A stretch of 61,102 nucleotides of DNA from an uncultured Eubacteriales bacterium (GCA_902761755.1 CACWLP010000016.1:1-61102); one strand, 5' to 3'; counted from the first letter of the stretch, positions 40,606 through 49,659 are shown. A program made the numbers and translations. Notes: generated by a model not told the origin, from the letters alone.

Positions 40606-41850
40606 TCACGGGGCGTAGGCAAAGCAGGTGACGGTGAATTTCTTGTTTTCGCTGCCCTCGGCCATCCGGATCTCCACCGTGTGTTCCAGCGCCTCTTTCG
40701 CGTCGAAGATCATCACCACTTCGGATTGGCCCCATTTGCCTTCGCCGCCGGCGAGGGTCCTTTTCAGCTTACCGTCCACCCAGATCTCCGCCGCGCCGTA
40801 CTGCGGGTCGTTCACCGCCCGCCAGGCGATCATCAGCTTTTTGAACACGGCGGTGAAGCGCAGCGGCTCATTCCCGCAGTCCGCGTCGTGAAAGAAATTC
40901 TCCCCGCACACCCGGCCCACCGGCTGATTGCGGTAGGAATTCGCGTCGTCCCCGGAAAAGCCGCCCCGGTCCAGCTGAATGTCCGTGTGGTCCCCGTCGG
41001 CGTACACCGTGATCAGCCCCCGGTAATCCGTGCCATAGGCCGGCGGCACGTCCAGGTCCGCGTCCGCGGGGCTTTCCTCCGCCGCCCAGGCCGCGTCGAC
41101 GGCGGCAAGCAGGCAGTCCGCCATGACCGCGTGGCCCAGGGAGGTGGGGTGGTACTGATCGAAGAAAAACTCCTCCTTGGTCCATTCCTTCCCCACGTGG
41201 GGGTAGGCCCCGTCCTTTACGGACACCATCATCAGGTCGTAGGCGTCGCCGATTTTGCGGATCTCGTCCTGCAGATTGAAGCCCCCGTCGAACACCGCGA
41301 ACAGAAGGATCACCGCCGGGGCGTTTTCCTGCTCCAGGATGGTTTTTACCATGGATTCGTAGCAGCGGTGCTTGGTGGGCTCCTGGTAATCGTTCACCGC
41401 GAACTCGATCACCACCAGGTCCGGCAGCCCGTCGTCGTCCTCCACCCGGTCCACGATGTCCCGCTGATAGCGCATGAAGCCGAAGGTGGAGGCCGTGCCG
41501 CCCACCCCGGCGTTCACGCAGCGCACGTTGGTTTTATCCCCGGCGCCGAAGCGGTCCCGGAAGCCCTGGAAGGTGCGGTAAGCGTAACATTCCTTGTACT
41601 GGGCGGCCCCGGCGCCCTCGGTGATGGAGCCGCCGATGAAGGCGACGGTGATCTTTTCTCCCGCCAGGGCCCGCCGGATCACGCTTTTCAGCCGCCGGTT
41701 ATTGCCCAGGCGCATCTGCGCGTCCCGGAGCGCGTCCTGATACCAGGTCTCCCCGGCGTCCCTTCCGAAATACAGGCTTTCTCCCATGGCCGTCATCCCT
41801 CCCAGGCACAGAACGGCCGCCAGCAGCAGCGCCGCGATCCGCTTTAACAT
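40606..41850 (-). CDS. Secreted SGNH/GDSL esterase with beta-sandwich domain
   Basis: 414 residues. Signal peptide MLKRIAALLLAAVLCLGGMT. The SGNH hydrolase spans about 50-260: block I FIGGSITEGAG with the nucleophile Ser, the Gly in NAGVGGT, Asn in EFAVNDYQEP, and the Asp/His pair in DQYHPTSLGH. The C-terminal ~130 residues form a beta-sandwich (PLRFTAVFKKLMIAW, YGAAEIWVDGKLKRT) resembling carbohydrate-binding or CE2-like modules. It probably removes acetyl or other acyl groups from xylan outside the cell. GGGAGGGG precedes ATG 41850. It is followed by a TtcA-like gene and preceded by a second esterase. Confidence 0.88.
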   Translation of the reverse strand: MLKRIAALLLAAVLCLGGMTAMGESLYFGRDAGETWYQDALRDAQMRLGNNRRLKSVIRRALAGEKITVAFIGGSITEGAGAAQYKECYAYRTFQGFRDRFGAGDKTNVRCVNAGVGGTASTFGFMRYQRDIVDRVEDDDGLPDLVVIEFAVNDYQEPTKHRCYESMVKTILEQENAPAVILLFAVFDGGFNLQDEIRKIGDAYDLMMVSVKDGAYPHVGKEWTKEEFFFDQYHPTSLGHAVMADCLLAAVDAAWAAEESPADADLDVPPAYGTDYRGLITVYADGDHTDIQLDRGGFSGDDANSYRNQPVGRVCGENFFHDADCGNEPLRFTAVFKKLMIAWRAVNDPQYGAAEIWVDGKLKRTLAGGEGKWGQSEVVMIFDAKEALEHTVEIRMAEGSENKKFTVTCFAYAP

Positions 41851-41866
41851 TTTCCCCTCCCGGTCC

Positions 41867-42652
41867 TTACGCGAACATCCAATCCACGATCTTCACGATA
41901 TGCTCGTCCCAGAATACCATGTCGTGCCGGCCCGGCCCTTCGCGGTAAATATGTTCGATGCCGGCGTCGGTGAGGAAGCGGTGGAATTCCCGGTTGTTTT
42001 CCAGCAGGAAATCCTCCGTGCCGCAGCACATGTAGATCTCCGGGATCCTTTTGCCCGTCTTTTTCAGCCGCAGCGCCAGCACCTCGGGGTTGCAGCGGCG
42101 TTTGAGGACGGTGGAGGGCTCGCCGAAGCACTCCCGGTAATATTCGTAATTGGCCACGGTGTTTCCCTGCCCCGGCTTCATTTGGGCGATCTCATGCACG
42201 ATCAGCGCCGAGGACAGCGCCCCGATTTTCCCGAATACCCGGGGGTGGGCCAGGCCCGTATGCAGCGCGCCGAAACCGCCCATGGACATGCCGGCGATGA
42301 AGGTATCCTCCGCCCTTTTCGCCAGGCCGAAGGTTTTGCGCACATATTCCACCAGTTCCTTGGCCACCATGGTTTCATAGGCCCGGCCGGTGGCCTCCCC
42401 GTCCAGGTAGAAAGAATTTTCCGCCGAGGGCATCACGATGGCGAAATTGTATTTCTCCGTCAGGTGGACCGGCACCCAGTTGCCCGCCTTCCCGGTGTAG
42501 CCGTGGAGCAGGAACAGGGTTTTCATGGGCCGCTTTGCATAGGGGTTTTCCGGGCGCTGGATATCCGTCCTCACGTCGTTGGGAATCAGCATTTCAAAGG
42601 ACGTCTGCCGCCGCAGCGCGGCGGAATAATATTCGATGCGGAAATAAGCCAT
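41867..42652 (-). CDS. CE1/EstA-like esterase
   Basis: 261 residues, an alpha/beta hydrolase of the esterase D / tributyrin esterase / feruloyl esterase group. Nucleophile Ser in GMSMGGFGAL (about 128-137), oxyanion loop LLHGYTG, Asp in CCGTEDF and His in GRHDMVFWDEH. It lacks a signal peptide, so it is cytoplasmic and could deacylate imported oligosaccharides. ATG 42652 follows AAGGAGG; a frame up to 42685 has no site. It lies 16 bases from the SGNH esterase, forming a probable deacylation pair with GH43, GH10 and GH31 enzymes elsewhere in the window. Confidence 0.85.
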   Translation of the reverse strand: MAYFRIEYYSAALRRQTSFEMLIPNDVRTDIQRPENPYAKRPMKTLFLLHGYTGKAGNWVPVHLTEKYNFAIVMPSAENSFYLDGEATGRAYETMVAKELVEYVRKTFGLAKRAEDTFIAGMSMGGFGALHTGLAHPRVFGKIGALSSALIVHEIAQMKPGQGNTVANYEYYRECFGEPSTVLKRRCNPEVLALRLKKTGKRIPEIYMCCGTEDFLLENNREFHRFLTDAGIEHIYREGPGRHDMVFWDEHIVKIVDWMFA

Positions 42653-42751
42653 GGCGCTTCCTCCTTCTTGCGTGACGCCGCCCATCCGGCGGAACGGCCG
42701 CTCCTGCCGCTATCATACCATAAAAACCACCGTTTGCCCAGCGCCAGGAAT

Positions 42752-42992
42752 AAAAAAAAGGGGCTGTTGCACAGCCCCTTCGATCAAATGGATCCTCCAT
42801 TTGATCGACTTAAAGCGCCTTTTCCTCTCGTCCCTGCGGGACTCCCGGGCGGTATACTTGGAGGGGCTGCGGCCCCTCCAAACCACCCCGGGGTTCTTCG
42901 ATTTCCCGGTATTCACTGTTGCTCATTCTTTTTTTGAAAGCCAATATGCCTGTAAACAAAGAGGATGTTGCAGATTGGTTTCTGCAACATCC
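42752..42992. repeat. Palindrome-rich intergenic element, four hairpins
   Basis: Fills most of the 357-bp gap 42653-43009. Hairpins: AAGGGGCTGT with its complement (42758-42780; T8 on the minus side, so a good terminator for the aminotransferase transcript), CGATCAAATGGA (42781-42807, 12 bp), TGGAGGGGC (42859-42880, 9 bp) and GGATGTTGCAGA (42963-42992, 12 bp). No coding frame is convincing. The layout resembles the element at 45191-45398. Likely a repeated non-coding module. Confidence 0.65.
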
Positions 42993-43009
42993 CCTCCAGC
43001 GGCGCAAAG

Positions 43010-44305
43010 TTATGCCTTTTGCTTTTCCGCCAGGATCTTTTTCGCGCTGGAATAGCGCACGCAAAGGGTAAACAGCTCCATGGCGGTGGTCAGGTCCGCC
43101 AGGCTGGGATAGGTGGGCGCGATGCGGATGTTGGAATCGTTGGGGTCCAGGCCGTAGGGCCAGGTAGCCCCGGCGTTGGTCATGATGACGCCGGCCTTCT
43201 TGCACCGGGCCACGATGTCCTTGGCGCAGCCGGGCAGGGAATCGAACATGATGAAATAGCCGCCCAGGGGCTTGGTCCAGGTGCCGATCTCCAGGCCCTC
43301 CAGGTTCTTTTCAAAAATGGCTTCCACCAGCTCAAACTTGGGCCGGATGATCTCGGCGTGCCGGCGCATGTGCTCCACCATGCCGTGAATATCGCCGAAG
43401 AAGCGCACGTGGCGCAGCTGGTTCACCTTGTCGTGCCCCAGGGTCTGGCGCTTGAGATCCTCGATGAAATCCACCATGTTGTTGGGGCTGGTGGCCAGGG
43501 CGGCGATGCCGCTGCCGGGGAAGGTGATCTTGGAGGTGGAGGCAAATTTATACACCATGTCCGGGTTGCCGGCGCGCTTGCACTCCGCCAGGATCTCGAT
43601 CAGGTAATCCTGCTTGTGGTCGTAGAGATGGTGCATGCCGTAGGCGTTATCCCAGAAGATGCGGAAATCCGGGGCCGCGGGCTCCAGCCGGGCGAAGCGG
43701 CGCACCGTCTCGTCGGAATAGGAAATGCCCTGGGGATTGGAATACTTGGGCACGCACCAGATGCCCTTGATGCTTTCGTCTTCCCGCACCAGCTTTTCCA
43801 CCGTGTCCATGTCCGGCCCGGTGGGAGTCATGTTCACGGGGATCATTTTGATGCCGAAATATTCGGTGATGGCGAAATGCCGGTCGTAGCCCGGCACCGG
43901 GCAGAGGAATTTCACCTCCGGCAGCCGGCACCAGGGAGGATTGCCCATGATGCCGTGGGTCCAGGCCCGGCTGATGGTATCGAACATCACGTTCAGGGAG
44001 GAGTTGCCGTAGATGATGATATCCTTGGGGTTGTTTTCCATCATGTCGCCCAGCAGCTCCCGGGCCTCCTCGATGCCCGTGAGCTGGCCGTAATTGCGGC
44101 AGTCCGTGCCGTCCTCGCAGGTCAGATCGGAGGAGGAATCCAATACGTCCATCATCTGCATGGACAGATCCAGCTGCTCCTGGCAGGGGATGCCCCGGCT
44201 CATATTCAGGTTCATGCCCAGGGCTTGGATCTTTTTGTACTGGACCTTCAGCTCCGCCATTTCCGCCGTCAGTTCCTCCGGCGTCATCTCTCTGTAAGGC
44301 TTCAT
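43010..44305 (-). CDS. Type Ic (MocR-like) aspartate/aromatic aminotransferase
   Basis: 431 residues, PLP-dependent fold type I of the Ic subgroup found in clostridia and corynebacteria. The PLP lysine lies in FASTSKITFPGSG; the Asn/Asp/Tyr contacts appear as YGNSSLNVMFD, FWDNAYGMHHLYD and CVPKYSNPQG. The N-terminal helix TPEELTAEMAELKVQYKKI is typical. It transfers an amino group between amino acids (probably aspartate or aromatic) and 2-oxoacids. The start ATG 44305 has a weak site (GAGGG, 11 bases away). Promoter at 44374-44402. It ends in the palindrome-rich element below. Confidence 0.88.
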   Translation of the reverse strand: MKPYREMTPEELTAEMAELKVQYKKIQALGMNLNMSRGIPCQEQLDLSMQMMDVLDSSSDLTCEDGTDCRNYGQLTGIEEARELLGDMMENNPKDIIIYGNSSLNVMFDTISRAWTHGIMGNPPWCRLPEVKFLCPVPGYDRHFAITEYFGIKMIPVNMTPTGPDMDTVEKLVREDESIKGIWCVPKYSNPQGISYSDETVRRFARLEPAAPDFRIFWDNAYGMHHLYDHKQDYLIEILAECKRAGNPDMVYKFASTSKITFPGSGIAALATSPNNMVDFIEDLKRQTLGHDKVNQLRHVRFFGDIHGMVEHMRRHAEIIRPKFELVEAIFEKNLEGLEIGTWTKPLGGYFIMFDSLPGCAKDIVARCKKAGVIMTNAGATWPYGLDPNDSNIRIAPTYPSLADLTTAMELFTLCVRYSSAKKILAEKQKA

Positions 44306-44373
44306 GCCCGTCAACCCTCTTTCTTTTCCGGAAAAATCCTTCTCTTGGGGAAACAAAAAAGAAGTTCCTGGGA

Positions 44374-44402
44374 ATCTTAACACATCAAGCCTGCTTTTTC
44401 AA
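44374..44402 (-). promoter_or_regulatory. Promoter for the aminotransferase gene
   Basis: On the minus strand TTGAAA (44402-44397), 17-base spacer, TAAGAT (44379-44374). Confidence 0.65.
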
Positions 44403-44480
44403 GCCCGCAGCCCCTCCAGGACCCTCTTTTTTCTGATTTTTTATGCAAACAGATTGAAAATTATGCCTGTTTTTCCGCCG

Positions 44481-45029
44481 TCACGACGCCGCGCGGCCCG
44501 GCTTCCAGCCCACGATGGCGCCGCTTAAGCCATTGGCCCGGAAGGATACCTCGCCGAACCCCGCGTCCTGCATCAGGCGCATCTGCTCCCTGCGGCTGAG
44601 GACGCCCTCCCCCCGGGGAGAGAACAGCGGGGACGCCATCACGAACTGCCCGCCGGCGCGCAGCACCCGGAACACCTCCCGCAGCACCCGGGCCGCGTCC
44701 CCCTTCAGGGCGGAGGCAAGCATCACGATATCGAAGGTATCGTCCCGCCAGGGAATATCCTCCTGCCGGGCGAAGATCACGTCCGCGTCCGTCAGCTGCT
44801 CCCGGGCCGATCGGGCGCTTTCCGGCGTTTCGCTCATGCCGCACAGGGTCAGCCGGTAGCGCATATCCAGATGCCGCAGCAAAGCGCCGCCGCCGCAGTT
44901 CATGTCCAGCACCTTGTCGTGCTCTTCGATGGCGGCCCAGGAAATGCAGGCCCGCATGGCCGCGTTCAGCCGCTTCTCCGGGCCGAGGGGCGCAAAAAAC
45001 CGGCCCTGCGCCTGGGTTTTGGACAGCAT
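44481..45029 (-). CDS. SAM-dependent methyltransferase (class I)
   Basis: 182 residues. The Rossmann motif I is DKVLDMNCGGGALL (about 40-53), followed by motif IV-like FDIVMLASALK and the late strands of a Methyltransf_11-type domain (VLREVFRVLRAGGQFVMASP). Substrate unknown; the small size and closeness to metK do not decide it. Two ATGs lie near the start; the one at 45027-45029 is chosen because GGAGGG lies six bases ahead, whereas at 45035 it is directly adjacent. Own promoter at 45083. Confidence 0.8.
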   Translation of the reverse strand: MLSKTQAQGRFFAPLGPEKRLNAAMRACISWAAIEEHDKVLDMNCGGGALLRHLDMRYRLTLCGMSETPESARSAREQLTDADVIFARQEDIPWRDDTFDIVMLASALKGDAARVLREVFRVLRAGGQFVMASPLFSPRGEGVLSRREQMRLMQDAGFGEVSFRANGLSGAIVGWKPGRAAS

Positions 45030-45082
45030 CGGCATCCCTCCAAACAGGCGGTTTTCTCCCTTTCATTCCGCCTCACTCCCCC

Positions 45083-45088
45083 AGTATA
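45083..45088 (-). promoter_or_regulatory. Extended -10 promoter for the methyltransferase gene
   Basis: On the minus strand TGCTATACT (45091-45083), an extended -10. The bases above it (45089-45180) are an AT-rich tract that may act as an UP element; no gene is seen in them. Confidence 0.5.
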
Positions 45089-45190
45089 GCATACCTTTTC
45101 ATAAAATGCACGCATTTTCTTAATATTTTTTTAACTTTTTCAAAACTTTTTTGAAATATATTGGCTTTCACCGGTTTTCTCACACAAAAA

Positions 45191-45398
45191 AGGGACGGCC
45201 CGGGCCGTCCCTCAGTTTGTCGAAAAACCAAGGGGATGCATCGAAGGGGCCGCAGCCCCTTCGATTCTCATCCGCAGGCGGCGGCATGTACGTCGCCGAG
45301 GAGCAAATGAATCGAAAAAAAGCGGAATCCTTTTTTTCGCTTTTTTTCGCAGGGTGTCGACTTTGTCGACACCCTGAGGGACGGCCCGGGCCGTCCCT
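45191..45398. repeat. Intergenic element bounded by two identical 22-bp palindromes
   Basis: The same 22-base perfect palindrome (arm AGGGACGGCCC) occurs at 45191-45212 and 45377-45398. Each has T's only on its outer side (minus strand at the left end, plus strand at the right), so the ends act as outward-facing terminators. Inside are TCGAAGGGGC (45241-45264), CGAAAAAAA (45313-45339) and CAGGGTGTCGAC (45350-45376) hairpins. It fills the gap 45030-45424 with the AT-rich tract. No coding frame is convincing. It looks like a repeated, possibly mobile, non-coding module. Confidence 0.7.
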
Positions 45399-45424
45399 TT
45401 TGTTTTCTGTTCCGGATAGCGGTG

Positions 45425-46603
45425 TTATTCCAGTTCCTTCCACGCCGCCTTCAGTTCGTCCACTTTGTCCAGCCGTTCCCAGGGCAGATCCACGTCCGTG
45501 CGGCCGAAATGGCCGTAGGCGGCGGTCTGGCGGTAGATGGGCCGGCGCAGGTCCAGCCGGCTGATGATGGCGTCGGGCCGCATGTCGAACACCTTTTCCA
45601 CCAGTTTTCCGATCTCCGCATCCGGGATCACGCCGGTGCCCCGGGTGTTCACCTGGAAGGATACGGGCCGGGCCACGCCGATGGCGTAGGCCAGGGCGAT
45701 CTCGCACTGCCGCGCCAGGCCGGCGGCCACCACGTTCTTGGCGGCGTGGCGGGCGGCGTAGGCGGCGGAACGGTCCACCTTGGTGGGGTCCTTGCCGGAG
45801 AAGGCGCCGCCGCCGTGGGGAGCGTAGCCGCCGTAGGTATCCACGATGATCTTGCGCCCGGTAAGGCCGCTGTCCCCCGCGGGGCCGCCCAGCACGAACC
45901 GGCCGGTGGGGTTCACGAAATACTTCGTATCCGCCGTCAGCCATTCCGCCGGGATCACGGCCTGGACCACCTGCTCGATCATGGCCCGGCGGATCTCCTC
46001 CTGGGTAACGGTTTCGTCGTGCTGGGTGGAAATGACGATCGTATCCACCGCCACGGGCCGGCCGTCCTCGTACACCACGGTGACCTGGGATTTGCCGTCG
46101 GGGCGCATCCAGGGGCACAGGCCCATCTTGCGCACCTGGGCCATCCTGCGGGTGAGCCGGTGGGCCAGGGCGATGGGGGCGGGCATCATTTCGGGGGTCT
46201 CGTCGCAGGCGAAGCCGAACATCATTCCCTGGTCCCCGGCGCCAGTTTCCCTCTCCGCGTCGTTCCGGGTCTCCAGGGCGTCGTCCACGCCCTGGGCGAT
46301 GTCCGGGGACTGGTCGTGCACTGCGGTGAGCACGGCGCAGCTCTGGCCGTCGAAGCCCTTCTTGGCCCGGTCGTAGCCGATCTCCGTGACCACCCGGCGC
46401 ACGATGTCCGCAATGGGCACGTAGCCCCGGGTGGTGATCTCGCCCATCACCATCACCAGCCCGGTGGTGGCGCAGGTTTCGCAGGCCACGCGGCTGTCCG
46501 GGTCCTGCTCCAGCAGGGCGTCCAGCACGGCGTCGGAGATCTGGTCGCAGATCTTGTCCGGATGCCCTTCGGTGACGGATTCAGAAGTAAACAGGGTGCG
46601 CAT
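45425..46603 (-). CDS. metK: S-adenosylmethionine synthetase
   Basis: 392 residues, the normal length of MetK, which makes SAM from methionine and ATP. Signatures: [20 protein letters not shown] at the N-terminus, [16 protein letters not shown] (the hexapeptide GAGDQG), [16 protein letters not shown] and [22 protein letters not shown] 46603 follows AAGGAGGG; the 44 codons before it fall in the riboswitch. It is controlled by the SAM-I riboswitch and terminator just upstream. The gene is followed by the palindromic element at 45191-45398. Confidence 0.97.
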   Translation of the reverse strand: MRTLFTSESVTEGHPDKICDQISDAVLDALLEQDPDSRVACETCATTGLVMVMGEITTRGYVPIADIVRRVVTEIGYDRAKKGFDGQSCAVLTAVHDQSPDIAQGVDDALETRNDAERETGAGDQGMMFGFACDETPEMMPAPIALAHRLTRRMAQVRKMGLCPWMRPDGKSQVTVVYEDGRPVAVDTIVISTQHDETVTQEEIRRAMIEQVVQAVIPAEWLTADTKYFVNPTGRFVLGGPAGDSGLTGRKIIVDTYGGYAPHGGGAFSGKDPTKVDRSAAYAARHAAKNVVAAGLARQCEIALAYAIGVARPVSFQVNTRGTGVIPDAEIGKLVEKVFDMRPDAIISRLDLRRPIYRQTAAYGHFGRTDVDLPWERLDKVDELKAAWKELE

Positions 46604-46657
46604 GGAAAAAATCCCTCCTTTGTATTTTCTGAATACCGTCCGGGCCGCAAAATCCCA

Positions 46658-46688
46658 AGAAAAAGCCGCTTGCTCACAGACAAGCGGC
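46658..46688 (-). terminator. SAM-I riboswitch expression-platform terminator
   Basis: GCCGCTTG (46688-46681) pairs with CAAGCGGC (46672-46665), followed by T5. It lies between the riboswitch and the metK start. Confidence 0.85.
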
Positions 46689-46710
46689 ATGAATTCATCC
46701 TTCGTTTGCG

Positions 46711-46819
46711 CCTTATCTGCCGGCGTGACAGCCACGCCGCTGGAATTGGCACCTTGCGCGCATATCCGCGCCGGTTGCCGGGCTTCATCGGGCCAGTCCC
46801 TCTGCCGCTCTGGATAAGG
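46711..46819 (-). ncRNA. SAM-I (S-box) riboswitch upstream of metK
   Basis: The transcript reads CCTTATC (P1 5' side, 46819-46813), CAGAGCGG, then GAGGGACTGGCCCGATGA and GCCCGGCAACC, the highly conserved S-box core, AAGGTGCCAATTCC, and GATAAGG closing P1 (46717-46711). It is followed by an intrinsic terminator. With SAM bound, transcription ends early and metK is not made. Promoter just upstream. Confidence 0.95.
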
Positions 46820-46835
46820 TATTCAGTTCTTATTC

Positions 46836-46864
46836 AGTATAATCCATTCCGTCCCCGGCGTCAA
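46836..46864 (-). promoter_or_regulatory. Promoter for metK
   Basis: TTGACG (46864-46859), 17-base spacer, TATACT (46841-46836), 17 bp above the riboswitch. The remaining 46865-46924 has no gene. Confidence 0.8.
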
Positions 46865-46924
46865 GCCCGGCGGCGCGTTTCTTTCGCATCAGCAAAGAAA
46901 AACGGCGGGGCATGAATTCTTCCC

Positions 46925-46953
46925 TTGCATCCCGGGCCAAAATACGGTATACT
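46925..46953 (+). promoter_or_regulatory. Promoter for the asp23-fakA operon
   Basis: TTGCAT (46925-46930), 17-base spacer, TATACT (46948-46953), 57 bp before the start of the Asp23 gene. It diverges from metK. Confidence 0.65.
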
Positions 46954-47009
46954 GTAGATTGATCCAGCATGTGTATCTGGATCAGAACCGGCGAAGGAGG
47001 TTCAAATCC

Positions 47010-47363
47010 ATGGAATGTAAAATCAAGAACAGCGCCGGCACGATCTTCATTTCCGAAGATGTGATGCTGAAGGTCGTCGGCTATGCCGCGCTGGAATGCT
47101 ACGGCATCGTGGCGATGTCCTCCAAGCGCGCCAAGGACGGGCTGGTGGAATGGCTGGGAAGGGAAAACCTCAGCAAGGGCGTACAGGTGCGCATGGTGGA
47201 CGATCAGCTGGACGTGGATCTGTTCATCGTGGTGGAATACGGCATTTCCGTCGCCGAGGTGTGCAAGACCATCGTGGAGGTCGTCCGTTACAAGCTGGAG
47301 AGCATGACGGGGGTCAAGGTCCGCTCCGTCAATATCTCGGTGGAAGGGATCCGCGTGCAGTAA
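47010..47363 (+). CDS. Asp23/Gls24 family envelope-stress protein
   Basis: 117 residues, the Asp23 (YloU-like) domain: GTIFISEDVMLKVVGYAALE, YGIVAMSS and VDLFIVVEYGISVAEVCKTI are typical. Members lie under the cell membrane and are induced by alkaline or envelope stress. It forms an operon with the following fatty acid kinase gene, an order conserved in most Bacillota (yloU-yloV). AAGGAGG precedes ATG 47010. The C-terminal part, KVRSVNISVEGIRV, is a full-length match, so the gene is intact. Confidence 0.93.
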   Translation: MECKIKNSAGTIFISEDVMLKVVGYAALECYGIVAMSSKRAKDGLVEWLGRENLSKGVQVRMVDDQLDVDLFIVVEYGISVAEVCKTIVEVVRYKLESMTGVKVRSVNISVEGIRVQ

Positions 47364-47391
47364 GCGCGGGACGGAACGGAGGGAATAACCT

Positions 47392-49032
47392 TTGATTCAG
47401 ATACAGGCAATCGACGGGCTGCTGCTGCGGGAAATGGTGCTGGCCGGGGCGGCGTTATTGGAAAAGAACCGGGAAATGGTGGACGCGCTGAACGTGTTCC
47501 CCGTCCCGGACGGCGATACGGGCACCAACATGTCCCTGACCATGGCCAGCGCCACCCGGGAAATCAATTCCAAGGAATTCCTGCGGGCCGACGAAGCGGC
47601 GGAAGCCCTCTCGAAAGGCGCGCTGCGGGGCGCCCGGGGCAACAGCGGCGTCATCACCAGCCAGCTTTACCGCGGCTTCGCCAAAGCCGTCAAGGGCAAG
47701 GAGACCCTTTCCCCTGCGGATTTCGCCTTCGGGCTGCAGAAGGGCGCCGAGACAGCGTATAAAGCCGTCATGAAGCCCAAGGAGGGCACCATCCTCACCG
47801 TGGCCCGCACCATCGCCGAGGACGCCGTGCGCCAGGCGCAGTCCGCCCCCGAGGACTGGGACGGGCTGTTCAACGTGATATTGCAAAGCGGCGAAAGCAT
47901 CCTGCGCCGCACGCCGGAAATGCTGCCCGTGCTCAAGCAGGCGGGGGTGGTGGACGCCGGCGGCCGGGGGCTTCTCTTCCTCTATACCGGCTATGCCGCC
48001 GTCCTCCGGGGCGAAACCATCGAGGAGGCCGCCGCCCAGGCCGAAGCTGCCGGGGCCGAAGCCGAATTCACCGACGATCACGACGCCATTACGGACGTGA
48101 CCAACGCGTATCACACGGCCTTTGAGATCCGCAATATCCGGCCCGAAACGCAGGAAAGCGATTTCGACCATTTCCGCCGCCGGCTGAACCGCATCGGCGA
48201 CATGGTGCACATCGAGCAGGAAAGCGATCTGATCCGGGCCCACGTGCACACGGGCGATCCCGGCCGGGCATTGCAGTACGCCATGGAGCTGGGGGATCTG
48301 ACGGCCCTGGACATCCGGAACATCGCCCAGGAGCGCCGGGACGCGGAAGCGGAAAAAGCCGCCCACGAGCCGCCCAAGCCCTTCGGCATGGTCAGCGTTT
48401 CCCTGGGTGAAGGCTTCAGCCAGATCCTCAAGGACCTGCAGGTGGACGTGGTGGTGGAAGGGGGACAGACCATGAACCCCTCCATCGAGGATCTGCAGAA
48501 GGCCATCGATTCCGTCAACGCGGAAACCGTGTTTGTCTTCCCCAACAACGGCAACATCATCCTGGCCGCCCAGCAGGCGGCGGAGCTGAGCGAGAAAAAC
48601 GTGATCGTGATCCCCACGAAGAACGTGGCCATGGGCATCGCCGGCGCCGTGGCCTTCCAGCCGGACCTGTCCGCCGAGGAGATCGCCCAGCACATGGAGG
48701 AATCCGCCCAGCGGGTGCGCACCGGCACCATCACCTTCGCCGTGCGGGACAGCGAGTTTGAAGACCTGCACATTTCCGAGGGCGATATCATCGGCCTGCA
48801 CAACGGCAAGGTGACCTTCAAATCCGATAACGTCCACGACGTGGCGCTGCAGCTGCTGCAGGCCATCGTCACCGAGGACGACGGGCTGATCACCGTCTAC
48901 TACGGCCAGGACACCAAGGAAGAGGACGCCCAGGCCCTGGGCGCCGAGATCGAAAAGCTGTATCCCGACTGCGACGTGGAAGTGCACATGGGCGGCCAGC
49001 CCCTGTATTACTACCTGCTGGCCGTGGAATGA
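47392..49032 (+). CDS. fakA: Fatty acid kinase FakA / DAK2-domain protein
   Basis: 546 residues, normal for YloV/FakA. The DAK2-like (DhaL) ATP-binding domain is at about 5-200: NVFPVPDGDTGTNM (the Asp cluster that holds Mg-ATP), GARGNSGVI and VVDAGGRGLL. Residues ~250-546 hold the linker and DegV-like phosphate-transfer region (FPNNGNIILAAQQAAE). FakA phosphorylates fatty acids bound to FakB, for lipid synthesis; no fakB is in the window. The start is taken as TTG 47392, since GGAGGG lies eight bases ahead and no ATG fits. It follows asp23 by 28 bases. Confidence 0.93.
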   Translation: MIQIQAIDGLLLREMVLAGAALLEKNREMVDALNVFPVPDGDTGTNMSLTMASATREINSKEFLRADEAAEALSKGALRGARGNSGVITSQLYRGFAKAVKGKETLSPADFAFGLQKGAETAYKAVMKPKEGTILTVARTIAEDAVRQAQSAPEDWDGLFNVILQSGESILRRTPEMLPVLKQAGVVDAGGRGLLFLYTGYAAVLRGETIEEAAAQAEAAGAEAEFTDDHDAITDVTNAYHTAFEIRNIRPETQESDFDHFRRRLNRIGDMVHIEQESDLIRAHVHTGDPGRALQYAMELGDLTALDIRNIAQERRDAEAEKAAHEPPKPFGMVSVSLGEGFSQILKDLQVDVVVEGGQTMNPSIEDLQKAIDSVNAETVFVFPNNGNIILAAQQAAELSEKNVIVIPTKNVAMGIAGAVAFQPDLSAEEIAQHMEESAQRVRTGTITFAVRDSEFEDLHISEGDIIGLHNGKVTFKSDNVHDVALQLLQAIVTEDDGLITVYYGQDTKEEDAQALGAEIEKLYPDCDVEVHMGGQPLYYYLLAVE

Positions 49033-49068
49033 GCCCCGGCGAGCCAAAACACGAAGGAGGAAATACCA

Positions 49069-49644
49069 ATGAAAAAACTGACTGCCCTGTTCCTGGCAAT
49101 GCTCCTTTTGCTCCCCGCCCTGGCGCTGGCGGAGCCCGCCCCGGCCTTTGAGCCGCTGGATTTCGGCGATTTCTGCATGGCCATCGACCCGAACATGGTT
49201 TACTCCGGCGGCGAAGAAAAGCAGGAGGCCGCGCCCTGGTACACGCTCTATCCCTGCTACACCGAAGAGAACCCGGATACGTCTGTCAATTTCATTATCG
49301 TCTGGAGCGAAGAGGTCGTCGATTACGGCGAATTCACGGACGACGACGCGGACGATTACATCTTAACCCTTCACGAGTCCATCGCCGAGGAATATGCCGC
49401 TTACGGCCTGAACCTCAGCGATTTCTCCGTGATGGAGATCGGGCTGAGGAAGATAGACGGCAGGGACGCGCTGGTATATACCATGGTTTCCGAGCTGAAC
49501 TCGTCGATCACCATCTATCAGATGCAGGCCGCCGTTTCCGATCCCGCCTTCGGCCTGTATAATTTCACCGGCACCGCCCTTTCCATGGAGGATCTGAACG
49601 AATACATCGTCCCCCTGTTCGATTCCATCACCTGGAACCGCTGA
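49069..49644 (+). CDS. Secreted protein, unknown, small export type
   Basis: 191 residues. Signal peptide MKKLTALFLAMLLLLPALALA, cut before EP. The mature part (about 165 residues) is acidic, with FEPLDFGDFCMAIDPNMVYS, YEEN-like acidic loops and the end YIVPLFDSITWNR. The overall size and strand pattern (MEIGLRKIDGRDALVYTMV) resemble the C-terminal domain family at 981-1535 and 2243-3421, but the ETAYGTKL signature is missing, so the relation is uncertain. AAGGAGG precedes ATG 49069. It follows fakA by 36 bases and may share its transcript, ending at a clear terminator. Confidence 0.75.
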   Translation: MKKLTALFLAMLLLLPALALAEPAPAFEPLDFGDFCMAIDPNMVYSGGEEKQEAAPWYTLYPCYTEENPDTSVNFIIVWSEEVVDYGEFTDDDADDYILTLHESIAEEYAAYGLNLSDFSVMEIGLRKIDGRDALVYTMVSELNSSITIYQMQAAVSDPAFGLYNFTGTALSMEDLNEYIVPLFDSITWNR

Positions 49645-49659
49645 GGGATTGCGCTGAAG

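Noticed and set aside
49069-49644. Assignment of the secreted protein to the ETAYGTKL family
   Set aside because: Size and export signal are similar, but the signature and the FLSDLDF ending are absent, so I left it as unknown.
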